Of a DNA stretch of 64,000 nt, positions 17,438 through 26,670 are shown piece after piece. The notes below the pieces were generated by a model. That model did not search any database. It had not been told where the DNA came from and was given only the letters and a program-made list of their open reading frames with translations. The translations under genes were made by a program, and so were the position numbers. The stretch is from Pseudobutyrivibrio sp. OR37. Its GTDB lineage: Bacteria; Bacillota; Clostridia; Lachnospirales; Lachnospiraceae. Numbering within the stretch: position 1 is the first letter of the stretch; the number at the start of each line of letters is the position of its first letter. The stretch is from contig NZ_FOQF01000003.1 in NCBI RefSeq assembly GCF_900113655.1, positions 62,001-126,000 on the forward strand, written 5' to 3'.

Positions 17438-17788
17438 CTAGATTCTCTCTTTAACCTTAGCCTTCTTACCTGTGAGCTGTCTGAGGTAGAATAGCTTAGC
17501 TCTACGAACTTTACCTTTTCTAACTACTTCGATCTTCTCAACGTTAGGGCTGTGAAGTGGCCAAGTCTTTTCAACACCAACACCGTTTGATGACTTACGA
17601 ACTGTGAATGTCTCACGGTTGCTTCCGCCCTGTCTCTTAATAACTGTACCTTCAAATACCTGAGTACGTGTACGGTTACCTTCAACGATACGGCCGTAAA
17701 CCTTAACTGTGTCGCCTACTGCGAACTCTGTAACTTCGCTCTTAAGCTCAGCTGCTTCGATGTTTCTAATAATCTCGTTTGCGTTCAT
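17438..17788 (-). CDS. rplS: Ribosomal protein bL19
   Basis: Large-subunit protein at the 30S-50S interface. ATG 17788 follows AGGAGG by 8 nt and gives 116 residues, the usual length. Landmarks are [19 protein letters not shown] and the C-terminal [13 protein letters not shown] longer in-frame reading to 17848 lacks a ribosome site. It is preceded by its own promoter (TTGAAA-17-TATCAT) and followed by a terminator, so it can be expressed separately from trmD and rimM. Confidence 0.97.
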   Translation of the reverse strand: MNANEIIRNIEAAELKSEVTEFAVGDTVKVYGRIVEGNRTRTQVFEGTVIKRQGGSNRETFTVRKSSNGVGVEKTWPLHSPNVEKIEVVRKGKVRRAKLFYLRQLTGKKAKVKERI

Positions 17789-17869
17789 TTTAAATCCTCC
17801 TAAACTGGCGACGTTCTTGATATTCCCTATTGAATAACAGCGGACCATCTCTTCTTTAGCAACTCATTA

Positions 17870-17898
17870 ATGATAGCATGACTTTACATTAATTTCAA
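17870..17898 (-). promoter_or_regulatory. rplS promoter
   Basis: Minus-strand TTGAAA (17893-17898), a 17-bp spacer and TATCAT (17870-17875), ending 81 bp before the rplS start. The -35 overlaps the last codons of trmD. The leader of about 75 nt could hold an L19-type regulatory leader, but no structure was recognised. Confidence 0.65.
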
Positions 17899-18593
17899 CA
17901 ATCATTTTCAAGAAATTTTGCGTATAAATCAGGTCTTCTTTCCTTTGTACGCTCAATTGATTGCTCATGTCTCCATGCATCAACCTTAGCATGATCTCCT
18001 GATAATAAAATAGGTGGAACCTTTCGTCCATTCCAGGTTTCAGGTCTTGAATACTGAGGGTACTCAAGCAGATTGTTTTCTAATGATTCATCCTCACCAG
18101 AATCTGAATTAGTAAGAACTCCTGGAACCATTCTTGATATAGCATCAATCATAACAAGAGATGGAAGCTCTCCACCTGTAAGCACATAATCACCAATAGA
18201 ATAATATTCATCAACGATTTCCTCTAAAACTCGCTCATCAATACCTTCGTAGTGGCCACAAAGCAAGCAAATATCCTCTTCTAAGGCAAGTGTTTTAGCC
18301 GCTGGCTGAGTAAAAAGCTGTCCTTGTGGTGTAAGATAAATACATTTAACGTGATGACCTGCTTTTTTGCAAACAGCCTGGTATGCATCATATATAGGCT
18401 GAGCCTGCATAACCATGCCAGCTCCACCTCCATAAGGATAATCGTCTACCTTTTTATGCTTATCTAATGTGTAATCTCGGATATTAATTGCTTCAAAGGA
18501 AATGCAGCCTGCATTTTTAGCTCTGCCAAGAATACTTGTGTTAAGTACTCCTTCAATCATCTCTGGAAATAATGTTAGTATATAAAACTTCAT
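17895..18593 (-). CDS. trmD: tRNA (guanine37-N1)-methyltransferase
   Basis: Methylates G37 next to the anticodon of several tRNAs using S-adenosylmethionine, preventing frameshifts. The 232-residue protein starts MKFYILTLFPEMIEG and shows the SPOUT-knot motifs GHYEGIDERV and YSIGDYVLTGGELPS, plus SRMVPGVL. It directly follows rimM (4 bp), the common rimM-trmD-rplS order. Confidence 0.97.
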   Translation of the reverse strand: MKFYILTLFPEMIEGVLNTSILGRAKNAGCISFEAINIRDYTLDKHKKVDDYPYGGGAGMVMQAQPIYDAYQAVCKKAGHHVKCIYLTPQGQLFTQPAAKTLALEEDICLLCGHYEGIDERVLEEIVDEYYSIGDYVLTGGELPSLVMIDAISRMVPGVLTNSDSGEDESLENNLLEYPQYSRPETWNGRKVPPILLSGDHAKVDAWRHEQSIERTKERRPDLYAKFLENDC

Positions 18594-18597
18594 AAAT

Positions 18598-19119
18598 CTA
18601 TTCTCCTAACAATCCATCCAAAAGATGAATAATCATTTTATTGTTTTCCATATCTACGGCTTTGATACAGTCCTTGATTGCAGGGACAAGAACTGATGAG
18701 CCATTTGTCATTTCGATTTCATACACATCATTTGCACCTGTCTGCAATACATCTGTAATCTCACCAAATTCTGTATTCTCATCTGTATCAAGATAAACCT
18801 TTACACCGATTAAATCTGCGATAAAGTATTCATCCTCTTTAAGCTCAACACGGTTTTCCTTTGTAACATAGAGACCGCGTCCCTTATATTTTTCGATATC
18901 GTTAATATTGTCGATTCCCTTAAATTTAAGAATAACGATATTCTTCTGTTGACGAACGTTCTGAACCTCAAGCTCGATATAGCCGTCCTTGCCTCCGTCC
19001 AAAAGTAGATGCTTCATGTTTTTAAAACGTGAAATATCATCAGTTAAAGGAAAAACCTTTACTTCACCCTTGATACCATGAGTCTGTGTAATTGCTCCAA
19101 CCTGATATAAATCTTCCAA
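18598..19119 (-). CDS. rimM: Ribosome maturation factor RimM
   Basis: Assembly factor for the head of the 30S subunit that binds uS19. The 173-residue protein has the N-terminal GAITQTHGIKGEVKVFPLTDD segment and a C-terminal PRC-barrel (from about 95, YFIADLIGVKVY) with VLVPAIKDCIK. Partner of trmD in the conserved operon. In many firmicutes rpsP and khpA would stand directly upstream; here those genes lie 8 kb away, separated by a small membrane protein and the opp operon. Confidence 0.96.
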   Translation of the reverse strand: MEDLYQVGAITQTHGIKGEVKVFPLTDDISRFKNMKHLLLDGGKDGYIELEVQNVRQQKNIVILKFKGIDNINDIEKYKGRGLYVTKENRVELKEDEYFIADLIGVKVYLDTDENTEFGEITDVLQTGANDVYEIEMTNGSSVLVPAIKDCIKAVDMENNKMIIHLLDGLLGE

Positions 19120-19131
19120 ATATAACTCCTT

Positions 19132-19524
19132 CTAATGCGTAAGCATTGTAAAAATAATATAAAACACAAAGAGAACGAAAACTACAAGCGTTTCTATATA
19201 TACTGTTTTTCGCTTCTTTAATAATATCTCCTCTGTCTTATCGATTTCTGCCTGAATATGAGAAGGGATAACATACTCAGTAATATACTCTGAAAGACCC
19301 TCTTTTGTCAAAATTTCTTTTGAAAAAGCCCAATCCGCTGCTGGAACATATAAAGTGTCAGCTTCTGAAAAATCGCTTTTATCATTAACTATTTTAAAAT
19401 CTCCATAATTTACTTCTATATAGACTTCAAGTCCCTCATTGCTGAGAGACTTGTATGCCTTGAAAAGTAAATTTGGATTGTCACAAGAAAATATCTTTCT
19501 TAAATAATCAAATTTATCTTTCAT
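19132..19524 (-). CDS. Hypothetical protein with C-terminal membrane anchor
   Basis: Not recognised with confidence. The 130-residue protein has a soluble part of about 105 residues and one C-terminal hydrophobic helix (about 107-127), so it is probably tail-anchored with its body in the cytoplasm. The FKAYKSLSNEGLEVYIEV and LYVPAADWAFSKEIL segments resemble the two-strand pattern of small DUF2007-like domains, a weak similarity by eye only. It lies 12 bp from rimM and 18 bp from oppF, in the same direction as both. Confidence 0.6.
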   Translation of the reverse strand: MKDKFDYLRKIFSCDNPNLLFKAYKSLSNEGLEVYIEVNYGDFKIVNDKSDFSEADTLYVPAADWAFSKEILTKEGLSEYITEYVIPSHIQAEIDKTEEILLKKRKTVYIETLVVFVLFVFYIIFTMLTH

Positions 19525-19542
19525 ATTAAAATTTCCTAAATT

Positions 19543-20526
19543 TTATTTGTCATCATATAAGTGACATCTTACAACATGGCCGTTACCCATATCCTTTGCT
19601 TCTGGAGCAACTTCCTTACAAATACCCATGCACTCTGAGCATCTTGTGTGGAACTTACATCCCTTAGGTGGGTTGGCTGGTGATGGGATATCACCCTCAA
19701 GAGGAACTCTGTCCTTCTTGAAATCAGGGTCTGGCATTGGAATAGCTGAGAACAATGCCTTTGTGTATGGATGAAGAGGATTAGCAAAAATATCCTCTGT
19801 CTTACCTGTCTCAACAAGACCGCCAAGGTACATAACACCAACAGTATCAGAGATGTGCTCTACAACTGAAAGGTCATGTGAAATGAAGAGGTATGTAAGA
19901 CCTCTATCCTTCTGAAGCTTGCGAAGAAGGTTAATAATCTGTGCCTGAATAGAAACATCAAGAGCAGATACTGGTTCATCGCAAACGATGAAGTCAGGAT
20001 TAAGAGCAAGTGCACGAGCGATACATACACGCTGTCTCTGTCCACCTGAGAACTCATGAGGATATCTATCCTTGTGGTGCTCCTGAAGACCACACTCTGC
20101 CATAATCTTTGAGATGTATTCATCATAGTCCTTCTTATCTACAAGACCATGTTCTCTAACAGCTTCACCAATGATTTCACCGATTGGAAGACGTGGTGAA
20201 AGTGATGAATAAGGATCCTGGAAAACAATCTGCATCTTTGTACGAAGGTTTCTCATTTCCTTTTTATCGTTATCATAAACTTCCTTGCCGTTGAAGATAA
20301 CGTCACCCTCTGTCTTTTCGATAAGACGAAGGATTGTACGTCCTGTTGTAGACTTACCACAACCAGACTCACCTACAAGACCCATTGTTGTGCCTCTCTC
20401 AATTTTGAAAGAGACATCATCAACAGCCTTAACCTCTCCAGTTACACCACCGAAGAAGCCTCCCTTAATAGGGAAATATTTCTTAAGGTGATTGACTTCT
20501 AGAATATAATCTTTCTCGTTACTCAT
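19543..20526 (-). CDS. oppF: Oligopeptide ABC transporter ATP-binding protein OppF-like
   Basis: One of two ATPases that power peptide import. ATG 20526 has GGAGG nine bases upstream and overlaps the oppD end by 8 nt; the GTG at 20535 would touch the ribosome site. In 327 residues: Walker A GESGCGKST, Q-loop FQDPYSSL, signature SGGQRQR, Walker B FIVCDEPVSALD and the H-loop SHDLSVV. The C-terminal oligopeptide-transporter extension has the cysteine motif of the family (CKFHTRC..CMGICKE), which in relatives can bind an Fe-S cluster. Confidence 0.93.
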   Translation of the reverse strand: MSNEKDYILEVNHLKKYFPIKGGFFGGVTGEVKAVDDVSFKIERGTTMGLVGESGCGKSTTGRTILRLIEKTEGDVIFNGKEVYDNDKKEMRNLRTKMQIVFQDPYSSLSPRLPIGEIIGEAVREHGLVDKKDYDEYISKIMAECGLQEHHKDRYPHEFSGGQRQRVCIARALALNPDFIVCDEPVSALDVSIQAQIINLLRKLQKDRGLTYLFISHDLSVVEHISDTVGVMYLGGLVETGKTEDIFANPLHPYTKALFSAIPMPDPDFKKDRVPLEGDIPSPANPPKGCKFHTRCSECMGICKEVAPEAKDMGNGHVVRCHLYDDK

Positions 20527-21664
20527 GTCTTTCACCCTCCTCTTTACATCTGTAACATCTTACCATATGTGTTGGTGATACATAGTATTCCTCTGGGAAA
20601 TCACCATTGCAGCATCCCATGCACATATCACATCTATCCTTGAAATAGCAATAATTTGGCATATTTACTGGGTTTGGAACAGAACCAGGGATTGAGTAAA
20701 GCTCATCAACCTTCTGTCCAACTACAGGCTTAGACTTCATGAGACCGATTGTATATGGATGTCTAGGGTCCTTGAAGATTTCCTGGGCTGTACCTTTTTC
20801 TACTACACGGCCAGCGTACATAACAACAACATAATCAGCCATCTCAGCAACAACACCAAGGTCGTGTGTGATAAGCATGATTGAGCTGTTGATTCTGTCC
20901 TTAAGGTCACGAAGAAGGTCAAGAATCTGTGCCTGGATAGTAACATCAAGAGCTGTTGTAGGCTCATCAGCTACGATAAGCTTTGGCTCGCAAGCTAAAG
21001 CCATAGCGATACATACACGCTGTCTCATACCACCTGAAAGCTCATGTGGATACATGCTGTAAACGCCTTCCTTATTAGCAATACCAACCATACCAAGCAT
21101 TTCGATTGTACGTGCCTTGATATCCTCGTCGCTCATTTCTGGACGGTGAAGCTTGATAACTTCATCAATCTGAGCGCCAATTCTAAATACAGGGTTAAGA
21201 GCTGTCATTGGCTCCTGGAAGATCATAGACATCTTCTCACCACGCATGCTACGCATAACTGAATCTGGAGCGTTAACAACGTTAATAACTTTGTCACCAG
21301 AGTTAAATCTGATTTCACCAGAAACTGTCTGTCCCTGTGGACGCTGAACAAGCTGAAGCATTGAAAGTGAAGTAACTGACTTACCACAGCCAGATTCACC
21401 AACGATACCAACAGTTTTTCCCTGTGGTACGTTGAATGAAACACCGTCAACAGCCTTAACTGTTCCGATATCTGTGAAGAAGTATGTATGAACATCATCA
21501 AATTCAACACAGTTCTCAGGATTTTTCATCTGAGTTACATATTCCTCTTCTGGAATATGCTTTCTATTTCTCTTTGCCTCGAACTCCTTTGTAATCTTGC
21601 GATTTTCCTTCGCAATTCTACGAGATTCTCTGGCAGATATATAATTTACATTCTTTTTTGCCAT
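20519..21664 (-). CDS. oppD: Oligopeptide ABC transporter ATP-binding protein OppD-like
   Basis: Second ATPase of the peptide importer, 381 residues. It has about 45 extra N-terminal residues that are strongly basic and helical (KKNVNYISARESRRIAKEN) before the ATPase domain proper. Walker A GESGCGKSV, signature SGGMRQR, Walker B LIVADEPTTALD and H-loop THDLGVV are present. The C-terminal extension carries cysteines (CYFKDRCDMCMGCC) in the pattern typical of OppD/DppD. Coupled to oppF by overlap and 9 bp from oppC. Confidence 0.92.
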   Translation of the reverse strand: MAKKNVNYISARESRRIAKENRKITKEFEAKRNRKHIPEEEYVTQMKNPENCVEFDDVHTYFFTDIGTVKAVDGVSFNVPQGKTVGIVGESGCGKSVTSLSMLQLVQRPQGQTVSGEIRFNSGDKVINVVNAPDSVMRSMRGEKMSMIFQEPMTALNPVFRIGAQIDEVIKLHRPEMSDEDIKARTIEMLGMVGIANKEGVYSMYPHELSGGMRQRVCIAMALACEPKLIVADEPTTALDVTIQAQILDLLRDLKDRINSSIMLITHDLGVVAEMADYVVVMYAGRVVEKGTAQEIFKDPRHPYTIGLMKSKPVVGQKVDELYSIPGSVPNPVNMPNYCYFKDRCDMCMGCCNGDFPEEYYVSPTHMVRCYRCKEEGERHE

Positions 21665-21673
21665 TTCACACCT

Positions 21674-23221
21674 CTATCTCTTCATCTTTGGATCAAAGGC
21701 GTCACGAAGTCCGTCTCCGATAAAGTTAAATGCAAGTACTGTAAGAAGGATTAAGAATCCAGCTGGAATCCATACGAACCAATAGTTAGTCATAACGTAT
21801 GAATCTGTAACAGCATTGATGATATTACCCCAAGATGCTGCAGGATACTTAACACCAAGTCCTAAATATGAAAGTGTAGACTCTGCAAGGATAACCTCAC
21901 CTACACCCATAGATGCAAATACTACAAGCTGTGGAATAACATTAGGAATCAAGTGCTTGAAGATTCTTCTTCTAATGCTAATACCGCAAGCCTCGCAAGC
22001 TGTCATAAATTCCTGTTCACGAAGAGATAAAATCTGACCACGTACTATACGAGCCAAGCTAACCCAACCGATAACACCCATGATAATACATAGGTAGAAA
22101 ATACGAACACCGGCGTCTATCTTGTAGAAATCCATGATTGAACCAATGATAAGGTAAAGTGGCATTGTTGGGATACAGTAGATAATATCTACAAATCTCA
22201 TAAGAAGGTTATCTACCCAACCTCCAAAGAAACCAGCTGTACCACCGACGATAATACCGAGTAAAAGCTCGATAGCTACTACTACGAAACCGATAAGAAG
22301 AGAAATACGACCACCATACATAAGTCTTGCAAGTAAGTCCATACCATTTCCATCTGTACCAACTAAATGCTTTGCTGAAGGTGACTCGAACTGATTAATA
22401 ACACTTGTAGACTTATATTTTGTAATAAGGTACTGACCGTTCTTGTTAGAAACCTGATATTCTTCCTCACCATCTTCGCCTGCAAATTTAAACTCCGAAG
22501 AACCATTATTAATAGCTTCTACAATAGCTTCTCTGAAATCAACTGTAAGTGTAACACCACTTTCAACTGCATTCATGCTATAGCCGCTGATATATGCTAC
22601 TTCACTACCATCAGCTGCAGTAACTAATGCACCATTTCCGTGCTCATCTACTGTATATCTTTCATCATCAGCTGCAAACATTGTCTCATCTGTTGCAAGA
22701 GCCTTAATAAGATTTACATTGAATGTACCTGAAAGCTTTTTAGATGAATCAACTGGTGTAACCTGAAGCTTTGCTGCAACAGCAAGTGTTTCTGCCCCAC
22801 CTACTTTTTTAATTTCAAATGAATTGTCATCAAGCTGAGTAAGAGAAAACTGTGAACCATCTCTTGTCTCAACAACATCCTGCTTCTTTGTAAGAGCAAG
22901 AATAAGCTTTGCCCCAATATCTGAAGGAAGCTCTACGCCATCAGCTGCAAAAACCTGGTAATCAGTGATAAGAGTTGCACCAGCATAGTCCTTCTTCATT
23001 TCCTCAGTAGTATAAAATACCTGACTCTGAGAATATGGAATAATAACTCCGCCTAAGAAAGCGAATAAAAACATACAAATTATAATTACAAGACCTGCAA
23101 TAGCAAGCTTATTTCTAAAGAAACGCTTTGCTACCATCATTCCAGGAGAAAGTACCTGGACACGGTTAGCATCATCTAAAGCAAGCTCTTCTTCATTTTC
23201 AATATTTCTTACGTCTGCCAC
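21674..23221 (-). CDS. oppC: Oligopeptide ABC transporter permease OppC-like with large insertion
   Basis: Membrane permease subunit. At 515 residues it is about 200 longer than the usual OppC (near 300). The extra part lies between the first membrane helix (about 39-60) and the conserved HLVGTDGNGMDLLARLMYGGR segment near 285, so it should be outside the cell. It is acidic and rich in Asp, Ser and short beta-like stretches, with no cysteines seen and no domain recognised. The rest is a standard binding-protein-dependent permease with the EAA loop (EACGISIRRRIFKHLIPN). The insertion is in frame and has the same base composition as its surroundings, so it is part of the gene. Confidence 0.88.
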   Translation of the reverse strand: MADVRNIENEEELALDDANRVQVLSPGMMVAKRFFRNKLAIAGLVIIICMFLFAFLGGVIIPYSQSQVFYTTEEMKKDYAGATLITDYQVFAADGVELPSDIGAKLILALTKKQDVVETRDGSQFSLTQLDDNSFEIKKVGGAETLAVAAKLQVTPVDSSKKLSGTFNVNLIKALATDETMFAADDERYTVDEHGNGALVTAADGSEVAYISGYSMNAVESGVTLTVDFREAIVEAINNGSSEFKFAGEDGEEEYQVSNKNGQYLITKYKSTSVINQFESPSAKHLVGTDGNGMDLLARLMYGGRISLLIGFVVVAIELLLGIIVGGTAGFFGGWVDNLLMRFVDIIYCIPTMPLYLIIGSIMDFYKIDAGVRIFYLCIIMGVIGWVSLARIVRGQILSLREQEFMTACEACGISIRRRIFKHLIPNVIPQLVVFASMGVGEVILAESTLSYLGLGVKYPAASWGNIINAVTDSYVMTNYWFVWIPAGFLILLTVLAFNFIGDGLRDAFDPKMKR

Positions 23222-23234
23222 GATATCTCTCCTT

Positions 23235-24221
23235 TTAATTTACTCTAACTCTAGGATCTACTACAGCATAAAGAATATCTGCAATAAGGTTTCCTAAAAG
23301 AATTAAAACTGCAAAGAACAGCATATAGAACATTACAAATGGGATATCTCCCTGTACGATGCACTGATATGATGTATAGCCGATTCCTGGAATCTGGAAC
23401 AGTGTTTCTGTAATAAGAGCACCACCAAATAATCCTGGAAGTGATGAACCAAGTAATGTAACGATTGGAATCAAGATATTTCTGAAAGCATGATAATTTA
23501 CTACTCTCTTTTCAGAAAGACCCTTCGCTCTAGCTGTACGAATATAATCGGCACTAAGAACCTCAAGCATGTTAGTACGAGTGTAACGCATTAAATATCC
23601 TACTGATACAATAGTAAGAGTAATCACTGGAAGTACCATGTGATATGCCATATCAAAAATCTTACCAACAGTAGACAGGTTCATAAAATCACGACCTACA
23701 ATACCATACAAATCAAAAATTCCAAGCTTAACTGAGAAAATGTATTTCAAAATTGTAGCAAAGAAGAAGCTAGGTAATGAAATACCGATAAGTGCAAATA
23801 CGACTACAGAATAATCTACGGCACTATACTGCTTTCTTGCAGCAACAACACCAAGAGGAATAGCGATAACTATCTCAAGGATGAAAGATGCAAGGCCAAG
23901 TGCAAATGAATACCAAATAACGCTTGAGAACTTTTCAAGTACTGGCATATTAAAGTACCAGCTGTCTCCGAAATCAAAGCGGATAGCCTTAGCCAGCCAT
24001 TTAAAATAACCCGGAACGATGCCAACGTCCAAGCCATATGCAGCATTGAGCTGATCAATCCATTCCTGATAGCTCTTTGCACCAGGTTTCTGTGATAGCT
24101 GCATTGCTTTCTGTTCTACGAATGAAGTAGGCATTGCACGCATGATGCAATAGATAATCATAGAAACAAAAAACAATATTACTATCGATAATAATAGTCT
24201 TTTGATTACAAATTTTTTCAT
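23235..24221 (-). CDS. oppB: Oligopeptide ABC transporter permease OppB-like
   Basis: Membrane permease partner of OppC, 328 residues with about six hydrophobic helices. The first helix is about 7-28. The EAA loop reads ADYIRTARAKGLSEKRVVNYHAFRN (in parts) and the end LADILYAVVDPRVRVN-like segment is typical. It follows a structured gap of 187 bp after oppA, which probably lowers expression of the permease and ATPase genes relative to the binding protein. Confidence 0.94.
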   Translation of the reverse strand: MKKFVIKRLLLSIVILFFVSMIIYCIMRAMPTSFVEQKAMQLSQKPGAKSYQEWIDQLNAAYGLDVGIVPGYFKWLAKAIRFDFGDSWYFNMPVLEKFSSVIWYSFALGLASFILEIVIAIPLGVVAARKQYSAVDYSVVVFALIGISLPSFFFATILKYIFSVKLGIFDLYGIVGRDFMNLSTVGKIFDMAYHMVLPVITLTIVSVGYLMRYTRTNMLEVLSADYIRTARAKGLSEKRVVNYHAFRNILIPIVTLLGSSLPGLFGGALITETLFQIPGIGYTSYQCIVQGDIPFVMFYMLFFAVLILLGNLIADILYAVVDPRVRVN

Positions 24222-24249
24222 TATTGTAATTCCTTTCTTTATTTTTAGA

Positions 24250-24380
24250 CCCCAATAAAGGTATTTTATGATAGGACAAAAAAACGTTTATTCAAACGTT
24301 TACAAACTTTCCAAAACCCCATCCCATCATAAAATACCTTTATCATAAAAATGTCTTCTTGGGGCCTAAGCCCCAAGAAG
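24250..24380 (-). promoter_or_regulatory. Two intercistronic hairpins between oppA and oppB
   Basis: The first minus-strand structure after oppA is a perfect 11-bp stem, CTTCTTGGGGC with GCCCCAAGAAG (24355-24380). Next is a 16-bp perfect inverted repeat, AAAGGTATTTTATGAT at 24257-24272 with its complement at 24326-24341. Its loop contains two AAACGTTT palindromes 12 bp apart (24282-24289, 24294-24301). A distal TTGGGG (complement of 24250-24255) could compete for the CCCCAA arm of the first hairpin. The T-tract is weak, so partial termination, transcript protection or a LacI-type operator are all possible. Confidence 0.6.
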
Positions 24381-24408
24381 CAACTTAATCAATATCTAGT
24401 ATTGATAA

Positions 24409-26670
24409 TTATCTCATCTGAATATCTGTAAGAGCATCAGACCAATCATAGAAAGGTGTTGCATCCTTTACTATTGTATCTGTGTTAACACGCTGTGTTG
24501 AATATGTTACACAGTTCTGTCTCTGATAAATAGGAATCTCAACAGCGTAATCTACGATAAAGTCAAGACATTCCTTGTAAGTAGCCTTTCTGTATGCCTG
24601 GTCTGCTGATGCTCTAGCATCTTCAATAAGCTGATCAAGCTCATCAGAATAAATAGCATACTGGTAAGCGCTACCACCTTCACTGTGGTATACCTGATAC
24701 ATATCAGGATCAGCTGTAGCACCCCAAGCTGCACACCAGATTTCAGCCTTCTGAGCTGAAAGTGTATCCCAAAGTACTGATGAATCTGAAAGATCGTTGA
24801 TTGTAAGCTCAAAACCAATCTTAGCAAATGCCTCAGAAGCTGCTGTAAGGATACCAAATGATGGATGGTCACCAGAACCTCCGCCTGGAATCATAGCTTC
24901 ATAAGAAAGCTTAGCACCAGCTGGAGCAGCTGTAAGCTTGCCATCCTCTACTGTGTAACCAGCTGCCTCGAAGTAGCCAAGAGCTGCCTGAAGAGCTGCA
25001 TCATACTTCTCATCATCGCTCATTCCATCTGAGTAGATTTCGTTGCCATCAACATCCTTAGAGAATGCAATTGCGTAATCTGGATCAGACTTCTGTGGAG
25101 CTGCCCATGAAGAGTTTGAAATTGGGTAGTTAATAACCTCTGCTGCCTCTCCATAGTATGAATCAATAACTACATCACGGTATGCTGCAATAACTGTTGC
25201 AATAGCCTTACGTAAATCCTTTGACTGCTCACTTGATGGATCATTACCAACCTTTACGTTAAGTGAGCACATACCAATGTAACCATAACCAAGATAATCT
25301 GTAAGCTGAGTTGTGATTTTATCACCAACTAAGTCTTTTTCAGAGTTTTCAGAAGAAATCTGCTCTGATGTTGCCTTAGAGAATGAAGGCTCAGCAATAT
25401 CAGCTGTACCCTGAACAATAGCAGGTACCTTATCAGCTTCCTGTGTCTCCTTAAACTGAATCTCAGATACGCCAGGAGCACCAAGGTAGTAGTTCTCATT
25501 TGCCTCTAAGTAAGCAACCTTGTTTGAGTATTCCTTAAATGTGAAAGGACCAGCACCAAGTGGCTTTGTTGTCTTTTCTCTGATTAATGAAAGATCATTC
25601 TTAGGGAAACCAAACTTGTTGTTATCAAAATCGTACTGAGCCTTGTCACCATAGTAGTGCATTGGAGCAATTGGAAGTGCAAGCTTCTCGATTGCTGGAG
25701 CTGAGAACTCAGTAAGTGTAAGTGTCATTGAATAATCGCCAGTCTTAACGATACCAGCAATGTGATCTGCAGACTCACCTGTCTCTACACCAGTTGTAGA
25801 CATTGCAAGAACATCTGCTGGGAATGAATCAGCGATTGTTACGTTAGCAGCTTCCTTATCCATAGCTGAGAAGTTCCATCCGTACTGCTCACCGATTGCC
25901 ATGAAGAAGTCTTCTGTTGTAGCGCCATCTGGAAGCTCAAATCCCCAACCAGCAGCAGCTGTCTTAACATCATCCTTATCAGCAGCTGCACCAGCTTCTA
26001 CCATGTAATCTACGATAGACTGTGTAAATGCTGCACCTTCGTTAGCGCATGCATCCCAGAAGGCCTTCTGCTGTTCTTCTGTCCAATTAGTAAAGTCTGT
26101 ATTGTCTTTACCAGCAGCAGCGATAAGTGATGAAAGTGTTGAAACACCGCTTCTATATTCTTCCATACCCTCTACAGGAAGTGAAGCAAATGTACCAGGT
26201 CCATCATAAGTTGGATCTGCCTGTACATACATACTGAAAATTAAGTCATCAATAGTAAGTGGCTCACCATCTGAGAACTTAATGTCATCTCTAAGTGTAA
26301 TATCATAAGTAACTGTTCCATCTTCGTTCTCGTTAATATCGATCTTTGATGGTGTGTAGTAAGTGTACTCTGTACCGTTGTAATCTTCTTTGTAACCGTC
26401 AATACCATCAAGAATGTACTGACCACCTCTTGTAGTTCTTGTTAATGTGATATTAACAAGCTTCTCCTCGATGTACATATCTGGATGTGACTCAGCAAAA
26501 AATGGGCTGAACTTCTGGCTCATTGCGTCCCAAGCAATAACAAGTGGAGTATCTGAGCCCTTTGTATCTCCACCCTTTGAAGCGCTGTCGTCGCCCTTTG
26601 AACCACAGCCTACCATTGAAAGTGCCATTGCAGCTGCAAGAACAAGGGAAACTACCTTTTTCTTCTTCAT
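24409..26670 (-). CDS. oppA: Oligopeptide-binding lipoprotein OppA-like
   Basis: Surface lipoprotein that captures peptides for the OppBCDF transporter. ATG 26670 follows AGGAGG; the in-frame stretch upstream to 26754 has no ribosome site. Residues 1-22 form a lipoprotein signal (MKKKKVVSLVLAAAMALS, lipobox ending in C22), followed by a Gly/Ser/Asp linker. The remaining sequence is of the SBP family 5 type. At 753 residues it is longer than most OppA proteins (about 540-600), the extra length lying in the first half around the DNTDFTNWTEEQQ region. Strong promoter and long leader upstream; a hairpin follows the stop. Confidence 0.93.
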   Translation of the reverse strand: MKKKKVVSLVLAAAMALSMVGCGSKGDDSASKGGDTKGSDTPLVIAWDAMSQKFSPFFAESHPDMYIEEKLVNITLTRTTRGGQYILDGIDGYKEDYNGTEYTYYTPSKIDINENEDGTVTYDITLRDDIKFSDGEPLTIDDLIFSMYVQADPTYDGPGTFASLPVEGMEEYRSGVSTLSSLIAAAGKDNTDFTNWTEEQQKAFWDACANEGAAFTQSIVDYMVEAGAAADKDDVKTAAAGWGFELPDGATTEDFFMAIGEQYGWNFSAMDKEAANVTIADSFPADVLAMSTTGVETGESADHIAGIVKTGDYSMTLTLTEFSAPAIEKLALPIAPMHYYGDKAQYDFDNNKFGFPKNDLSLIREKTTKPLGAGPFTFKEYSNKVAYLEANENYYLGAPGVSEIQFKETQEADKVPAIVQGTADIAEPSFSKATSEQISSENSEKDLVGDKITTQLTDYLGYGYIGMCSLNVKVGNDPSSEQSKDLRKAIATVIAAYRDVVIDSYYGEAAEVINYPISNSSWAAPQKSDPDYAIAFSKDVDGNEIYSDGMSDDEKYDAALQAALGYFEAAGYTVEDGKLTAAPAGAKLSYEAMIPGGGSGDHPSFGILTAASEAFAKIGFELTINDLSDSSVLWDTLSAQKAEIWCAAWGATADPDMYQVYHSEGGSAYQYAIYSDELDQLIEDARASADQAYRKATYKECLDFIVDYAVEIPIYQRQNCVTYSTQRVNTDTIVKDATPFYDWSDALTDIQMR

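Noticed and set aside
24282-24301. Catabolite-repression (cre) site from the AAACGTTT pair
   Set aside because: The flanking bases do not fit the cre consensus well; it is left as a possible LacI-family operator only.
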